A DNA stretch of 64,000 nucleotides from RYN-230 sp963711705 (GCA_963711705.1 CAVQFM010000010.1:128655-192654); one strand, 5' to 3'. Shown: positions 25,237 through 34,858, counted from the first letter of the stretch. The notes: generated from the letters alone by a model not told the origin. Numbers and translations are program-made.

Positions 25237-25665
25237 TCACCGGCCGGGCGGGGTGCCGCGCGGCTCGCCCTGGGCCTCGAAGTCCGCGACGAAGCCACCC
25301 CAGCCGCCCACCGCGTCCTCCTGGGCGGGCGCGGTCACCGCCAGCAGCCGGACTTCGCGGTCGCTGGTGATCTGGTAGCCGTGCTCGATGCCACGGGGCA
25401 GGAAGATGAAGCCACCGTCGGACAGGTCGAACCGGTCCGCGCCGCACCGGAAGGTCAGGTCACCCTGCAGCACATAGAAGATCTCGTCTTCGGTGCCGTG
25501 GGTGTGGTCGGGCGGCTCCTCGCCGCTGCGCGTGGTGTACTCGACGAACGCCAGCCGGCGGCCGCGGCCGAGTTCCCCGGCCTTGACGGTGAAGTCGATC
25601 CCGTAGTTGTAGGTCCAGCCCTCGCCCGCGTCCAGCGCATAGGGACGTCCTGGTTGGTTCGGCAT
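25237..25665 (-). CDS. Small cupin-domain protein
   Basis: A 142-aa cupin. Motif 1 is PPDHTHGTEDEIFYVLQGDLTF (His, His, Glu ligands at about residues 55-62). Motif 2 is DGGFIFLPRGIEHGYQI (last His ligand). ATG 25665 is preceded by GGAGG. The C-terminus is Gly/Pro rich. It is probably a metal-dependent sugar-binding, dioxygenase-like or isomerase-like protein; the family is too broad to say. It is divergent from hypF (104 bases between starts). Confidence 0.8.
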   Translation of the reverse strand: MPNQPGRPYALDAGEGWTYNYGIDFTVKAGELGRGRRLAFVEYTTRSGEEPPDHTHGTEDEIFYVLQGDLTFRCGADRFDLSDGGFIFLPRGIEHGYQITSDREVRLLAVTAPAQEDAVGGWGGFVADFEAQGEPRGTPPGR

Positions 25666-25769
25666 GGCCCCGCCTCCGGTTGCTCCGGGCACGTCCCCGG
25701 TCACCGACCATGATTCCGCAACCCCGCCGGGTTGCTGCGGGCTGCACCGGCAGCGGGCAGACTGGGCGG

Positions 25770-28194
25770 GTGACCAGCACGGTCCGGGCCGCCATCCGGG
25801 TGGAGGGCGTGGTCCAGGGAGTCGGGTTCCGCCCGTTCGTCTACTCCCTGGCCACTCGCCTGGGCCTGGCCGGCTGGGTCGGCAACGACTCCGGCGGCGT
25901 GTTCGCCGAGGTGGAGGGGCCCGCCGAGTCGGTCCGGGATTTCCTGGAATCAGTGCGGCGGGACGCGCCGCCGCTGGCCCGGGTGGACCGGGTGACCGCG
26001 GAGCCGATGACCCCAGACGGTGCGGCCGGGTTCGCGATCGTGCCCAGCGACGGCACCGGCCGCCGCCGCGCGCTGGTCTCCGCCGACAGCGCCACCTGCG
26101 CGGACTGCTTGCGGGAACTGGCCGACCCGGCCGACCGGCGGTTCGGCTACCCGTTCATCAACTGCACCAACTGCGGGCCGCGGTTCACGATCGTGCGGGA
26201 CGTGCCGTACGACCGGCCACTGACCACGATGGCCGGGTTCACCATGTGCAGGCAGTGCGCGGCGGAATACCACGACCCGGCGAACCGGCGGTTCCACGCT
26301 CAGCCGGTGTGCTGCCCGGCGTGCGGGCCACGGCTGCGGCTGCTCGACGCGCACGGCACCGACCTGGCCGGCCCTGGGTCGGGCAGCACCGGGCCGGGCA
26401 GTGCCGGGCCGGCCAGCACCAGCCGGCCAGCACTGAGCCGGGCAGCGCCGGGCCGGCTGGCGTCCCACTGGCCAAGGCGGTACAGGTGCTGCGGCAAGGT
26501 CACGTGCTCGCGGTCAAGGGACTCGGCGGCTACCACCTGGCGGTGGATGCCACCAGCCCGGCGGCCGCGGCCCGGCTGCGGGCCCGCAAGCACCGCGAGG
26601 ACAAGCCGTTCGCGGTGCTGGTGCCAGATGTGGCCGCCGCCCGCATGCTGTGCGAACTGGACGAGCTGGCCGAGGAGATGCTGACCAGCAGCCGGCGGCC
26701 GATCGTGCTGCTCCCCCGGCGGGCGGCCGGTTCCCGTGGCGGCCACCCAGACGGGGATGGATGGACGGCCGGCCCAGCGGCGCGCCGCGCTCACTGGCCG
26801 GACCGATCGCGGACGCGGTCGCGCCGGGCAACCGGCAGCTGGGCCTGATGCTGCCCTACACCCCGCTGCATCATCTGCTGCTCCGCGAGTTCGCCCGGCC
26901 GATGGTGCTGACCAGCGGGAATGTCTCCGACGAGCCGATCGCCTACCAGGACGCCGACGCCCTGGACCGGCTCGGCGGCATCGCCGACGCGTTCCTCACC
27001 CACGACCGGCCGATCCACATCAGGACCGATGACTCGGTGGTCCGCCCGTTCCGCGGCCGGGCCACGCTGCTGCGCCGGTCCCGCGGGTACGTGCCGGAGC
27101 CGCTCCGGCTCCGCCGCCCGTTCCGCCGTACGGTGCTGGCCTGTGGCGCCGAGCTGAAGAACACGTTCTGCCTGGGCCACGAGGACCGGGCCTTCCTCTC
27201 CCAGCACATCGGCGACCTGGAGAACTACGAGACCCTGCGGTCGTTCACCGAGGGCATCACGCACTTCGGCCGGCTGTTCGACATCACCCCGGAACTGGTC
27301 GCGCACGATCTGCACCCGGAGTACCTGTCCACCAAGTACGCCCTGGACCTGGACGGCGCCGAACTGGTCGGCGTGCAGCACCATCACGCGCACATCGCCT
27401 CCTGCCTGGCCGACAACGATGAGGACGGGCCGGTCATCGGGGTGGCCTTCGACGGCACCGGGTACGGGACCGACGGCACGATCTGGGGCGGTGAGTTCCT
27501 GCTCGCCGACCTGGCCACGGCCGAGCGGGCCGGGCACCTGGCGGGTGTGCCGATGCCGGGTGGGGCGGCGGCGATCCGGCAGCCGTGGCGGATGGCCGCG
27601 GTGTACCTGGCCGCCGCGTTCCCGGATGGGCTGCCCGGCGGCCTGGCCGTGGCCGCGCGCAACCAGGCGGCCTGGCCTGATGTGCTGGCCATGGCCGAAC
27701 GCGGGATCAACGCGCCGGTGACGTCCAGTTGCGGCCGGCTGTTCGACGCGGTCGCCGCGCTGCTGGGGGTGCGCGACTCGATCAACTACGAGGGCCAGGC
27801 GGCGGTGGAACTGGAGCAGCTGGCCGCCAGCACGCCCGAGGGCGGTTACCCGGCCCGGATCACCCCCGGCCCGCCGCTGACCGTGGCCGGTCCCGACCTG
27901 GTCCGGGCGGCCGCCGAGGACCTGCTGGAGGGGGTGCCGCCCGCGGTGGCCAGTGCCCGGTTCCACTACGGGGTGGCGGCCATGATCGGCCGGGTCTGCC
28001 AGCGGCTGCGGGAGTCGTCCGGGCTGGGCACGGTGGCGCTGTCCGGTGGCGTGTTCCAGAACCTGGTGCTCCTGGGGGCGACCGTGGACGTGCTGGAGCG
28101 CGCCGGGTTCCGGGTGCTCACCCACGCCCGCGTCCCGCCCAACGACGGCGGCATCAGCCTGGGCCAAGCGGCAGTGGCCGCCGCCCAGTCCTGA
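25770..28194 (+). CDS. hypF: Carbamoyltransferase HypF, interrupted by two frameshifts
   Basis: HypF makes the thiocarboxamide on HypE from carbamoyl phosphate. All domains can be read, but in three frames. Frame 1 (25770 to ~26455) has acylphosphatase EGVVQGVGFRPFVYSLA and zinc fingers CADCL ... CTNCGPRF and CRQC ... CCPACGPRL. Frame 2 (~26455 to ~26720) has the YrdC part (LAVKGLGGYHLAVDA, KPFAVLVPD). Frame 3 (~26800 to the end) has MLPYTPLHHLLL, VQHHHAHIASCL, VAFDGTGYGTDGTIWGGEF and LSGGVFQN. Each switch fits the loss of one base; the first lies in a GC-rich repeat. The start is GTG 25770. The domains are well conserved, so sequence errors are as likely as true inactivation. Confidence 0.85.
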
Positions 28195-28199
28195 GCCGC

Positions 28200-28307
28200 C
28201 CCATCGGCGCGGTACATCGTGTGCGCCGCCATAGCCGAACCCATCGGCGCGGTACATCGGGTGCGCTGGGACGCCCCAAAGGCACCGCGCTGACCAAAGG
28301 CACCGCG
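28200..28307 (+). repeat. Two pairs of short direct repeats after hypF
   Basis: A 27-base unit starting CCCATCGGCGCGGTACATCG occurs at 28200 and 28240 (40-base period, one mismatch). It is followed by two copies of AAAGGCACCGCG (28278 and 28296, 18-base period). They fill the convergent gap between hypF and the methyltransferase gene. No T-tract is present. They might be slippage products or a structured 3' end. Confidence 0.75.
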
Positions 28308-28895
28308 TTAACGGAGCTGCCAGACGGTGGTTTGCTTCGTGTCGGCGTCTTCCAGGGTGCGGGGTACTGGGACCTGGTAGGTGGCGACCTCCTCGAAGCG
28401 GTCCCGGGGCAGGTAGGCGCGGCCTGGGTCGCCGACCAGCACCAGCGCGCCGGCCGCCCGGGCCCGGTCCAGGCAGCCCAGCAGGCGCCGGGCCAGCGCC
28501 CGCTCGTAGAAGGCGTCACCGGCCAGCACGACATCGGTAGCCGGGGCGCCGCCGTCCAGCACGTCGCCGAGCGCGGCGGCCAGCCGGATGCCGTTGGCCG
28601 CACCGTTCAGTCCAATGGCCGCGATGGCCAGCGGGTCGGTCTCGGTCGGCGTGACCGACTCCGCCCCGGCCCGGGCGGCGGCCAGCGCCACCAGCCCGGA
28701 GCCCGCCGCCACGTCGAGCACGGTCCGGCCGCGGACGAGCGCCGGGTGATCGAGCAGGTACCGGGCCAGCGCCTGGCCGCCCGCCCACGGGAACGCCCAG
28801 AACGGCGGGGGCAGCTGGGCCGGGCTGGCGTCCTGCTCGGTCTGCTCCCACAACTCGATCGCGTCGCTGGCCAGGTACAGCCGGATCTCCGGCAC
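28308..28895 (-). CDS. Class I SAM-dependent methyltransferase (protein-lysine type, ETFB-KMT/Nnt1-like)
   Basis: A 195-aa methyltransferase. Motif I is VLDVAAGSGLVALAAARAGA (about residues 59-78); SVTPTETDPLA is motif II; and VVLAGDAFYE replaces the usual (D/N)PP-like acceptor motif. An N-terminal RLYLASDAIELWEQ and PPFWAFPWAGGQALARYLL match the group with electron-transfer-flavoprotein and protein-lysine methyltransferases. The in-frame sequence above GTG 28895 (FILANTTLG) also looks conserved, yet no normal start codon is found there, so the true start may be a rare codon or may be damaged. It lies 74 bases after the ClpP-like gene and is probably in the same operon. Confidence 0.75.
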   Translation of the reverse strand: MPEIRLYLASDAIELWEQTEQDASPAQLPPPFWAFPWAGGQALARYLLDHPALVRGRTVLDVAAGSGLVALAAARAGAESVTPTETDPLAIAAIGLNGAANGIRLAAALGDVLDGGAPATDVVLAGDAFYERALARRLLGCLDRARAAGALVLVGDPGRAYLPRDRFEEVATYQVPVPRTLEDADTKQTTVWQLR

Positions 28896-28969
28896 CAGCG
28901 GCGCGGTGCCCAGCGTGGTGTTGGCCAGGATGAATGATTCGGCTGGCGGGCGCGGGACGGCGGCGGCTT

Positions 28970-29686
28970 TCAGGGTGTCCCCGCCGGGGGTCTGTCCGCC
29001 GCGGTCGCCTGGCCCTCGATCAGGCCGTAACTGACCGCTTCGGACACGGTGAAGAACCGCCCGCGCCGGGCATCGGCCCGGAGGTCGTCAACCTCGCGGC
29101 CGGTCACCTCGGCCAGCCGGATGTACAGCGTGTCCATCATCGCCGCGACCTGCTCCTCCTGCGTGGACACCTCGGTCGCGGTACCGCCCAGGCTCAGCTT
29201 CGGCTCGGTGAGGGTGAGGATCGCGCTCGGGTAGGCCTGCCGGTGGGTGCAGGCGGCCAGTACGCCGAGCCCGGCCCCGGTCAGCTGCCCGGCCACAAAC
29301 CCGGTGACCGGCACGCGGAGGACGTCGAGCACGCCCATCACGGTCAGCGCGGCAGGCAGTTCGGCGTCCAGGCCCTGGAGTTCGAGCCGGATCGGCTCGT
29401 CACCCTCGGCGTCCAGGGTGAGCAGCTGCGCGCACAGCACGGTGGCCGCCTCCCCGTCCAGGTGGCCGGCGGCCAGCACGATGCGCCGCTCCAGCAGCCG
29501 CTGGTAAATCCGGCCGGGCCAGTCCCCCGGCTCGGTCCACACCCGCGAGGGCGCGACCACCGGGTAAGACGGCGGGGTGGGCGGGCGCTGCGGCCCGGGC
29601 CAGCCCGGGACCCCGGGCAGCGGCGGCCGGGCCGGGGGCTCCCCCGGGCGCGGCCCGGGGAACGAGCCGGTCATGGGCACTGTCAT
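28970..29686 (-). CDS. ClpP-like protein lacking the catalytic residues
   Basis: A 238-aa protein with a ClpP/crotonase-like core (about residues 48-225): PGRIYQRLLERRIVLAAGHLD, IRLELQGLDAELPAALTVMGVLDVL, VAGQLTGAGLGVLAACT, EVTGREVDDLRADARRGRFFTVSEAVSYGLIE. In true ClpP the nucleophile sits in GQAASMG; here that stretch is GQLTGAG, with Gly137 in place of Ser. The HQP motif is replaced by TEP. The serine-protease triad is therefore gone. The N-terminal 45 residues are Pro/Gly rich. The ATG overlaps the stop of the XRE gene (ATGA). It is probably a regulatory or scaffolding pseudo-protease. Confidence 0.8.
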   Translation of the reverse strand: MTVPMTGSFPGPRPGEPPARPPLPGVPGWPGPQRPPTPPSYPVVAPSRVWTEPGDWPGRIYQRLLERRIVLAAGHLDGEAATVLCAQLLTLDAEGDEPIRLELQGLDAELPAALTVMGVLDVLRVPVTGFVAGQLTGAGLGVLAACTHRQAYPSAILTLTEPKLSLGGTATEVSTQEEQVAAMMDTLYIRLAEVTGREVDDLRADARRGRFFTVSEAVSYGLIEGQATAADRPPAGTP

Positions 29687-30423
29687 CGGTTTCCTCCTGG
29701 TCGCTGATCCCGGGGTGGCCGGATGCGGAAGCCTGGCCCTGGTGCCTGGGGTGGCCGCGACGGCCCGTCCGGCGGCCCGGCTGGTTCTGGTGGGTCTGGC
29801 GGCTGGGTGGGCGCTGGTCCCGCTGATGCCACCGGGTCCAGCCGCGGGGGCATCGCGGACGGCCCAGCCGATGCCGCCGGGTCCAGCCGCGGGGGCGGGG
29901 CGGATGGCCCGGCCGATGCCGCCGGCGCCAGCCGCGATGGAACACCGGGGAACCCCGGCCGGGCCCCGGGGTAACCGGCTGGCCCCCCGGGCGCCCCAGG
30001 TGCGCCGGGCACGTCGAGCGGGGCGGCCTGTGGCCCACGCGGCACCGGCGGCGCCGACGGTGACTGCGCGGGCGGGCTGCCGGCCAGCTGCCAGCTGAGC
30101 TGGCTGCCGATGGCGGCCGCATACCGCTCCAGGGTGGACGCGCGGACATCCGCGTCGCCCGACTCGATCCGGGCCACCGCCGACTGCGAGGTACCCATCC
30201 GCGCCGCGACCTGGGTCTGCGACAGGCCCGCGGACTGCCGCTGGGCGGTCAGCTCGGACACCAGCCGGCGCCGCTCGGTGGCCATCCGGCGCAGCGCCAT
30301 CTCGCGAAACCCGGGCAGCAGCGGCAGGCCCGGCTCATCCCTGGCCGCCTGCGCCCCTGGCCTGCCCGGCTCATCCCGAGCCGCCTGCCCGGCTGGCCTG
30401 CCCGGCTGATCCTCGCCCGTCAT
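29683..30423 (-). CDS. XRE family transcriptional regulator with Pro/Ala-rich repeat tail
   Basis: A 246-aa protein. The HTH covers about residues 50-100: ERRRLVSELTAQRQSAGLSQTQVAARMGTSQSAVARIESGDADVRASTLERYAAAIG. The remaining 130 residues are Pro/Ala/Gly rich with imperfect repeats of PPRLDPAASAGPSA type. ATG 30423 is chosen because the coding texture starts there and the upstream bases hold an operator-like palindrome. Coupling to the ClpP-like gene (ATGA) suggests that the two act together, as recurs in actinobacteria for XRE plus ClpP-like pairs. It is likely autoregulated. Confidence 0.8.
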   Translation of the reverse strand: MTGEDQPGRPAGQAARDEPGRPGAQAARDEPGLPLLPGFREMALRRMATERRRLVSELTAQRQSAGLSQTQVAARMGTSQSAVARIESGDADVRASTLERYAAAIGSQLSWQLAGSPPAQSPSAPPVPRGPQAAPLDVPGAPGAPGGPAGYPGARPGFPGVPSRLAPAASAGPSAPPPRLDPAASAGPSAMPPRLDPVASAGPAPTQPPDPPEPAGPPDGPSRPPQAPGPGFRIRPPRDQRPGGNR

Positions 30424-30434
30424 ACCTGCAACGA

Positions 30435-30452
30435 TATCTCGTTTTTGAGATA
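30435..30452 (-). promoter_or_regulatory. Candidate operator of the XRE regulator
   Basis: Perfect 6-base inverted repeat TATCTC-N6-GAGATA, 12 bases upstream of the XRE start codon, in an AT-rich patch. The position overlaps where the promoter or leader should lie, which fits autorepression. Confidence 0.5.
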
Positions 30453-30594
30453 GCGGTCCCGGTTTCGCCGTGGGCGGAGCCGACCAGCTCAGCTCACCCA
30501 GCCATGGGTAGCCCGGTGTGGCTGGCCGAGCCATTCCCGTAGTGGTGCTCCCAGTGCACTTCAACTAACGGTTACCTCTGGGTAGCATGCGTGC

Positions 30595-32100
30595 GTGGGC
30601 GAGACCGCCGTCAGCCAGGCCGGACCGCTGCCCGGCCACGTGCGGGTCGCCATCATCGGCGCCGGCTTCGCTGGCATCGGGGCTGGCATCCGGCTGCTCC
30701 AGTCGGGCCGGACCGACTTCATCATCCTGGAGCGGGCCAGTTCGGTCGGCGGCACCTGGCGCGACAACAGCTACCCCGGCTGTATGTGCGACATCCCGTC
30801 GCACATCTACTCGTACTCGTTCGCGCCGAACCCCGGCTGGTCGCACAGCTTCTCGCGGCAGCCCGAAATTCTCGCGTACCTGAGTCAGGTGGCCGGCCGG
30901 TACCAGTTGCCCGGCCATATTCGTTTGGAAACTGAGGTGCGCGAAGCCCGGTGGGACGGGGCAGCCATGCGCTGGCGGGTGCGCACGACGCGCGGGGAAC
31001 TGACCGCCGACGTGCTGATCGCGGCGGGCGGGCCGCTGTCCAACCCGGCCATCCCGGACCTGCCCGGCCTGGACACGTTTCCCGGTGAGGTCTTCCACTC
31101 GGCTCGCTGGGATCACGGCGCGGACCTGGCCGGGCGGCGGGTCGCGGTGGTGGGCACGGGCGCGTCGGCCATCCAGATCGTTCCGTCGATCCAGCCGGTG
31201 GTGCAGCGGCTGACGCTGTTCCAGCGCACCCCGGCCTGGGTGATGCCGCGGCGGGACCGGCAGATCACCAGGCCGGAGAAATGGCTCTACCGGCGCGTGC
31301 CACTGGCCCAGCGGGCGGTCCGGCTGGGCCTGGACCGCAGCCGGGAATCGCTGGTGGTCGGCTTCGTGCAGCGGCCCGCGCTGCTGCGGGCCGCGCAGCG
31401 GATCGCGCTGGCCCACCTGGCCAGGTCGGTGCGGGACCCGGAACTGCGGGCCAGGCTCACCCCCCGGTACGTGCTGGGCTGCAAGCGCGTGCTGCTGTCC
31501 AGCGATTACTACCCGGCGCTGGTCCAGCCCAACGCCGAGGTCATCGCGTCCGGGCTGGCCAAGGTGGATGGCCACACGCTGACCGCGCAGGACGGCACCG
31601 CCCGGGAGGCCGACGCGATCATCTTCGCCACCGGCTTCCACGTCACTGACATGCCGCTGGCCGAGCACCTGTACGGGGCCGGCGGGGTGAGCCTGGCCGG
31701 GGCGTGGGCCGGCGACATGCGCGCGCTGCGCGGCACGACCGTGGCCGGGTTCCCCAACCTGTGCCTGCTCATCGGGCCGAACACCGGGCTGGGGCACAAC
31801 TCGCTGATCCACATCATCGAGGCCCAGCTCAGCTACGTGCTGGACTACCTCGATGCGCTGGACCGGACCGGGGCGGCGGCGCTGGACGCGCGGCCCGCGG
31901 CCGAGCAGCGCTGGAACGCTGAGGTCCAGCGGCGGATGCGGTCCACGGTGTGGATGACCGGCGGCTGTGTCAGCTGGTACCTGAATGCCGCCGGGCGCAA
32001 CCCGACGCTGTGGCCCGGGTCGGTGGGGCGGTTCCGCCGCGCGACCCGGCGCTTGGACCTGGCCGAGTACCAGACGCTCCCGGCCGCTGAGGCGGGCTAG
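30595..32100 (+). CDS. Flavin-containing monooxygenase (Baeyer-Villiger type)
   Basis: A 501-aa FAD/NADPH enzyme. Dinucleotide folds: VAIIGAGFAGIGAGIRLL (about 18-35) for FAD and VAVVGTGASAIQI (about 183-195) for NADPH. Between them FPGEVFHSARWDHG (about 162-175) matches the class B monooxygenase fingerprint FxGxxxHxxxW(P/D). Other typical parts are GGTWRDNSYPGCMCDIPSHIYSYSFA (two stretches), ATGFHVTD and the C-terminal IGPNTGLGHNSLI. It oxygenates ketones or sulfides; the substrate is unknown. The GTG at 30595 lacks a strong ribosome site. It is divergent from the XRE operon. Confidence 0.9.
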   Translation: MGETAVSQAGPLPGHVRVAIIGAGFAGIGAGIRLLQSGRTDFIILERASSVGGTWRDNSYPGCMCDIPSHIYSYSFAPNPGWSHSFSRQPEILAYLSQVAGRYQLPGHIRLETEVREARWDGAAMRWRVRTTRGELTADVLIAAGGPLSNPAIPDLPGLDTFPGEVFHSARWDHGADLAGRRVAVVGTGASAIQIVPSIQPVVQRLTLFQRTPAWVMPRRDRQITRPEKWLYRRVPLAQRAVRLGLDRSRESLVVGFVQRPALLRAAQRIALAHLARSVRDPELRARLTPRYVLGCKRVLLSSDYYPALVQPNAEVIASGLAKVDGHTLTAQDGTAREADAIIFATGFHVTDMPLAEHLYGAGGVSLAGAWAGDMRALRGTTVAGFPNLCLLIGPNTGLGHNSLIHIIEAQLSYVLDYLDALDRTGAAALDARPAAEQRWNAEVQRRMRSTVWMTGGCVSWYLNAAGRNPTLWPGSVGRFRRATRRLDLAEYQTLPAAEAG

Positions 32101-32201
32101 GCCCTGTCCCGTAGATCTTCGGCCTGCTGCGCGTCGCCCAGGACGCGTTCACTGGCGCCTATCCGGGCAGGCCTGGCCAGCCCGGCGATAACGTGGGTGC
32201 C

Positions 32202-32594
32202 ATGCCGGACTACAGCCCAGACCCGCAGGTCGTTCCCTATCTCTTGTATGAGGACGCAGGCGCGGCGATGGACTGGCTGATCAGTGCGTTCGGTTTCACC
32301 GAGCGGGTCCGCGATCAGCTGAGCGACGGGACCGTACGGCACGGCGAGCTGCTGCTCGACAACGGCGGCGTGATCATGCTGGGCTCCCCGGGGGCGGACT
32401 TCCGGGGACCCGCCAAGCTTGGCGAGGTAACTCAGCTGCAGTGCATAACGATCAGCGACCTCCTGGCGCATCGGGAGCGCGCGCAGGCCGCGGGCGCCGA
32501 TGTGTCGGAGATCTCGATCCGGGCGAACCGCGCGCGCAGCTACACAACGGATGACCCGGAAGGCCATCGCTGGTACTTCAGCGAGCCGCTGTAG
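32202..32594 (+). CDS. VOC/PhnB-like glyoxalase-fold protein
   Basis: A 130-aa protein of the PhnB/YdfO-like VOC branch: VVPYLLYEDAGAAMDWLISAFGF at the start, VRHGELLLDNGGVIMLGSP in the middle and DDPEGHRWYFSEPL at the end. Such proteins are small-molecule binding or resistance proteins of unknown substrate. ATG 32202 is chosen; GTG 32193 is also in frame. It stands alone, 101 bases after the monooxygenase gene. Confidence 0.85.
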   Translation: MPDYSPDPQVVPYLLYEDAGAAMDWLISAFGFTERVRDQLSDGTVRHGELLLDNGGVIMLGSPGADFRGPAKLGEVTQLQCITISDLLAHRERAQAAGADVSEISIRANRARSYTTDDPEGHRWYFSEPL

Positions 32595-32691
32595 CCGACG
32601 GCCCCCGCTGGCCCCGCCCCGGTACCGACGTTCACGGGGGCGAGCCGGAAGCCAGCACAAGATCACACCCTGGCACCCGGCCTAGGGGTGT

Positions 32692-33744
32692 CTAGGCGAC
32701 CTGCGGGTGACCGCCGGTGGTGGCCGCCAGCGCGGCGGCCGAGGTGCGCAGCGAGGTGTCCAGCACCGGCGCCCGGCGCCGCGGGTCCATCAGGTTGACG
32801 CCCATCGCGGCCAGGTCCTCCGGACCCGGGGTCAGCAGCGTCACCTCGGTGCCCCGGGCGCGCAGCACCTGGGCGTCCCGCAGCAGCGCCCGGGTGATCC
32901 GCCGGCGCAGCCGCCGTTCCAGCCGCTCGGAGCGCCGCCCCGGGTGATCCGGCACGGTGCTGGCCATCGGCGCGAGCACGTACACCTCGCTGAGGCCGGC
33001 GCCGGCCAGGGCGGCGAGCGAGGTGGCCGACCAGATGCCGCCGTCCACGTAGCGGCGGCCGCCGATCGGCACCGGCGCGTACCACCCGGGAATGGAGCAG
33101 GAAGCCACCACCGCGTCGGGCAGTGAGGCAGCCGGGGCGCCCGCACGGCCGAAGATCACCCGCTGCCCGGTGTCGTAGTCGACCGCGACGATCCAGGTCC
33201 GGCCGTCGGCCCAGGCTGCGGCGGCCCGGGGGGACAACCCCCCGGCCCGCCGCTCCAGCGCCTCGACCGTAGCCCGCAGCGCCTCGTGCCGGGCCCGGCC
33301 GCGGGGCAGCCAGGCGCTGACCCCCACCCCGGGCTGCAGCCGGCGCGGGGTGAGCAGGCTGGCCAGCATCAGCCGCGGTGAGCCGGCTTTCAGCTGGGGG
33401 CGGGGCGGGAGGGGGCCGTCGTCGAGGTCGCGCACGCCTGCGGCGCGCAGTTCTGGCACGAGCAGGCCGCGTTGCAGGTCGATCATCTGGTCGATGCCCA
33501 CGCCGCAGCGCAGGGCCGCGGCCAGCACGCTGCCCGCGCTGGTGCCGACGATCATGCTGACGTCGGCGAGCGGGCCGGCCAGCCGGTCCTGCACGGCCTG
33601 GAGCGCGCCGGTCATCCAGGCCGCACCGACCACGCCGCCCGCGCCGAGCACGAGCCCGACCCGGTGGCCGCTGGCCCGGTCCCGGCTGGCCCGCTGGCTG
33701 CTGAGCTGCGGGCACGTGTCCCCGGGTGCCTCATCAGGACGCAT
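32692..33744 (-). CDS. Patatin-like phospholipase
   Basis: A 350-aa lipid acyl hydrolase (RssA/patatin family). The oxyanion loop is VLGAGGVVGAAW, the nucleophile elbow is GTSAGS (Ser near residue 70), and the catalytic Asp lies in YVDGGIWSATS. The Ser-Asp dyad is therefore complete. ATG 33744 is supported by AGGAGG at 5 bases. It has no signal peptide and is probably cytoplasmic or peripheral. It is followed by a convergent VOC gene and preceded, 112 bases away, by the alpha/beta hydrolase on the same strand. Confidence 0.9.
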   Translation of the reverse strand: MRPDEAPGDTCPQLSSQRASRDRASGHRVGLVLGAGGVVGAAWMTGALQAVQDRLAGPLADVSMIVGTSAGSVLAAALRCGVGIDQMIDLQRGLLVPELRAAGVRDLDDGPLPPRPQLKAGSPRLMLASLLTPRRLQPGVGVSAWLPRGRARHEALRATVEALERRAGGLSPRAAAAWADGRTWIVAVDYDTGQRVIFGRAGAPAASLPDAVVASCSIPGWYAPVPIGGRRYVDGGIWSATSLAALAGAGLSEVYVLAPMASTVPDHPGRRSERLERRLRRRITRALLRDAQVLRARGTEVTLLTPGPEDLAAMGVNLMDPRRRAPVLDTSLRTSAAALAATTGGHPQVA

Positions 33745-33856
33745 GGTCACCTCCTGGGCCCGGCCGCGCGCGGATCTCCGCTGGGGAAGCCGCGGCAGTT
33801 ACTGCCGGGTAAATTCCAGGTATACCCCATTTGACCAGCGCATATCCATTGGGTAT

Positions 33857-34855
33857 TCAGCCGGGCGGTGGAGTGGCCGCTGCGGCCGCGGGGCGGCCCG
33901 TGGTGCTCAGCCACTCGGTGATCAGCTTCGCGCAGTCCTGCGGCGCTTCCAGCTGCGGCACGTGGCCCACGCCGGGCAGCTCCACGAACGTCCAGGCCGG
34001 GTGGGCCCGCGCGGCTCCGCGGGCCGAGGCCACCGGCACCAGCCGGTCGGCAGTGCCGTGCAGCAGCAGGGCCGGGCGGCTGACCGAGCGGACCGCGCGC
34101 CGGTATCTCCGCCCGGTGACGTACGCCGACTCGGCCACGACCGAGCGCGAGGCGGTGAGGAAATCCCGTTCCCCGTCGGTGAAGGCGGCCCGCCGCCGGG
34201 CCATCTCGACGTGCTGCTCGATGGTGGCCCGGCTGACCCGGGTCACGTCCCCGCAGCACAGCTCCAGCACCCCGGCCACCATCTGTTCCGCGGACAGCCC
34301 GCGGCCGCGGCGGATCAGCCGCTGGCCCAGCCCGGGGATGGCATACACCACGAAGATCGCGGCGATCAGCAGGTTCGACCGTACTGGCACGAACGGCAGA
34401 GCCGGGTCGAGCAGGATGAGCCCGGCCACCGTGTCCGGGGCGGCGGCGGCCTCGCTCAGCGAGATCATCCCGCCCATCGAGTTGCCCATCAGGATCACCG
34501 GGGAGCCGGTCACCGTCTCGATGAACCGGTGCAGCAGCGCCCGGTTGGCCGGCACTTTGGCGCTCCGCCCCGAGGACCGGGTCATGCCGTGACCGACCAG
34601 GTCCGGGGCGAGCAGCCGGTAGCGGCTGGTCAGCAGGGGCGCGATCGCGGCCCAGTTGACCGCGGAGCCGTTGAGCCCGTGCACGCCCACGATGACCGGG
34701 CCGTCCGCCGGGCCGCCGAAGTCGAGGTAGTGCACGGGCCCGCCGATGTCCACCCAGCGGGATGCCCCGCCGAACCGCAGGCCGGGCGGCGGGGACGCGG
34801 GCTGGTCATCGGCGGTCTCAGGCCGGGCGCTCGCCCGGTCCGCGGTCTCGGGCAC
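33857..34855 (-). CDS. Alpha/beta hydrolase
   Basis: A 332-aa alpha/beta-hydrolase fold protein. The oxyanion region is VHGLNGSAVNW, the nucleophile elbow is MGNSMGGMISL (Ser about residue 123), the acid is Asp in HGTADRLVPV, and the catalytic His is in LPGVGHVPQLEAP. A helical cap (about 145-235) has a hydrophobic stretch (LLIAAIFVVYAI) that may dip into the membrane. The GTG at 34855 starts 3 bases after the TetR stop, so the two form an operon. It is probably part of the regulon of that TetR regulator. The substrate is unknown. Confidence 0.85.
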   Translation of the reverse strand: MPETADRASARPETADDQPASPPPGLRFGGASRWVDIGGPVHYLDFGGPADGPVIVGVHGLNGSAVNWAAIAPLLTSRYRLLAPDLVGHGMTRSSGRSAKVPANRALLHRFIETVTGSPVILMGNSMGGMISLSEAAAAPDTVAGLILLDPALPFVPVRSNLLIAAIFVVYAIPGLGQRLIRRGRGLSAEQMVAGVLELCCGDVTRVSRATIEQHVEMARRRAAFTDGERDFLTASRSVVAESAYVTGRRYRRAVRSVSRPALLLHGTADRLVPVASARGAARAHPAWTFVELPGVGHVPQLEAPQDCAKLITEWLSTTGRPAAAAATPPPG

Positions 34856-34858
34856 GGG

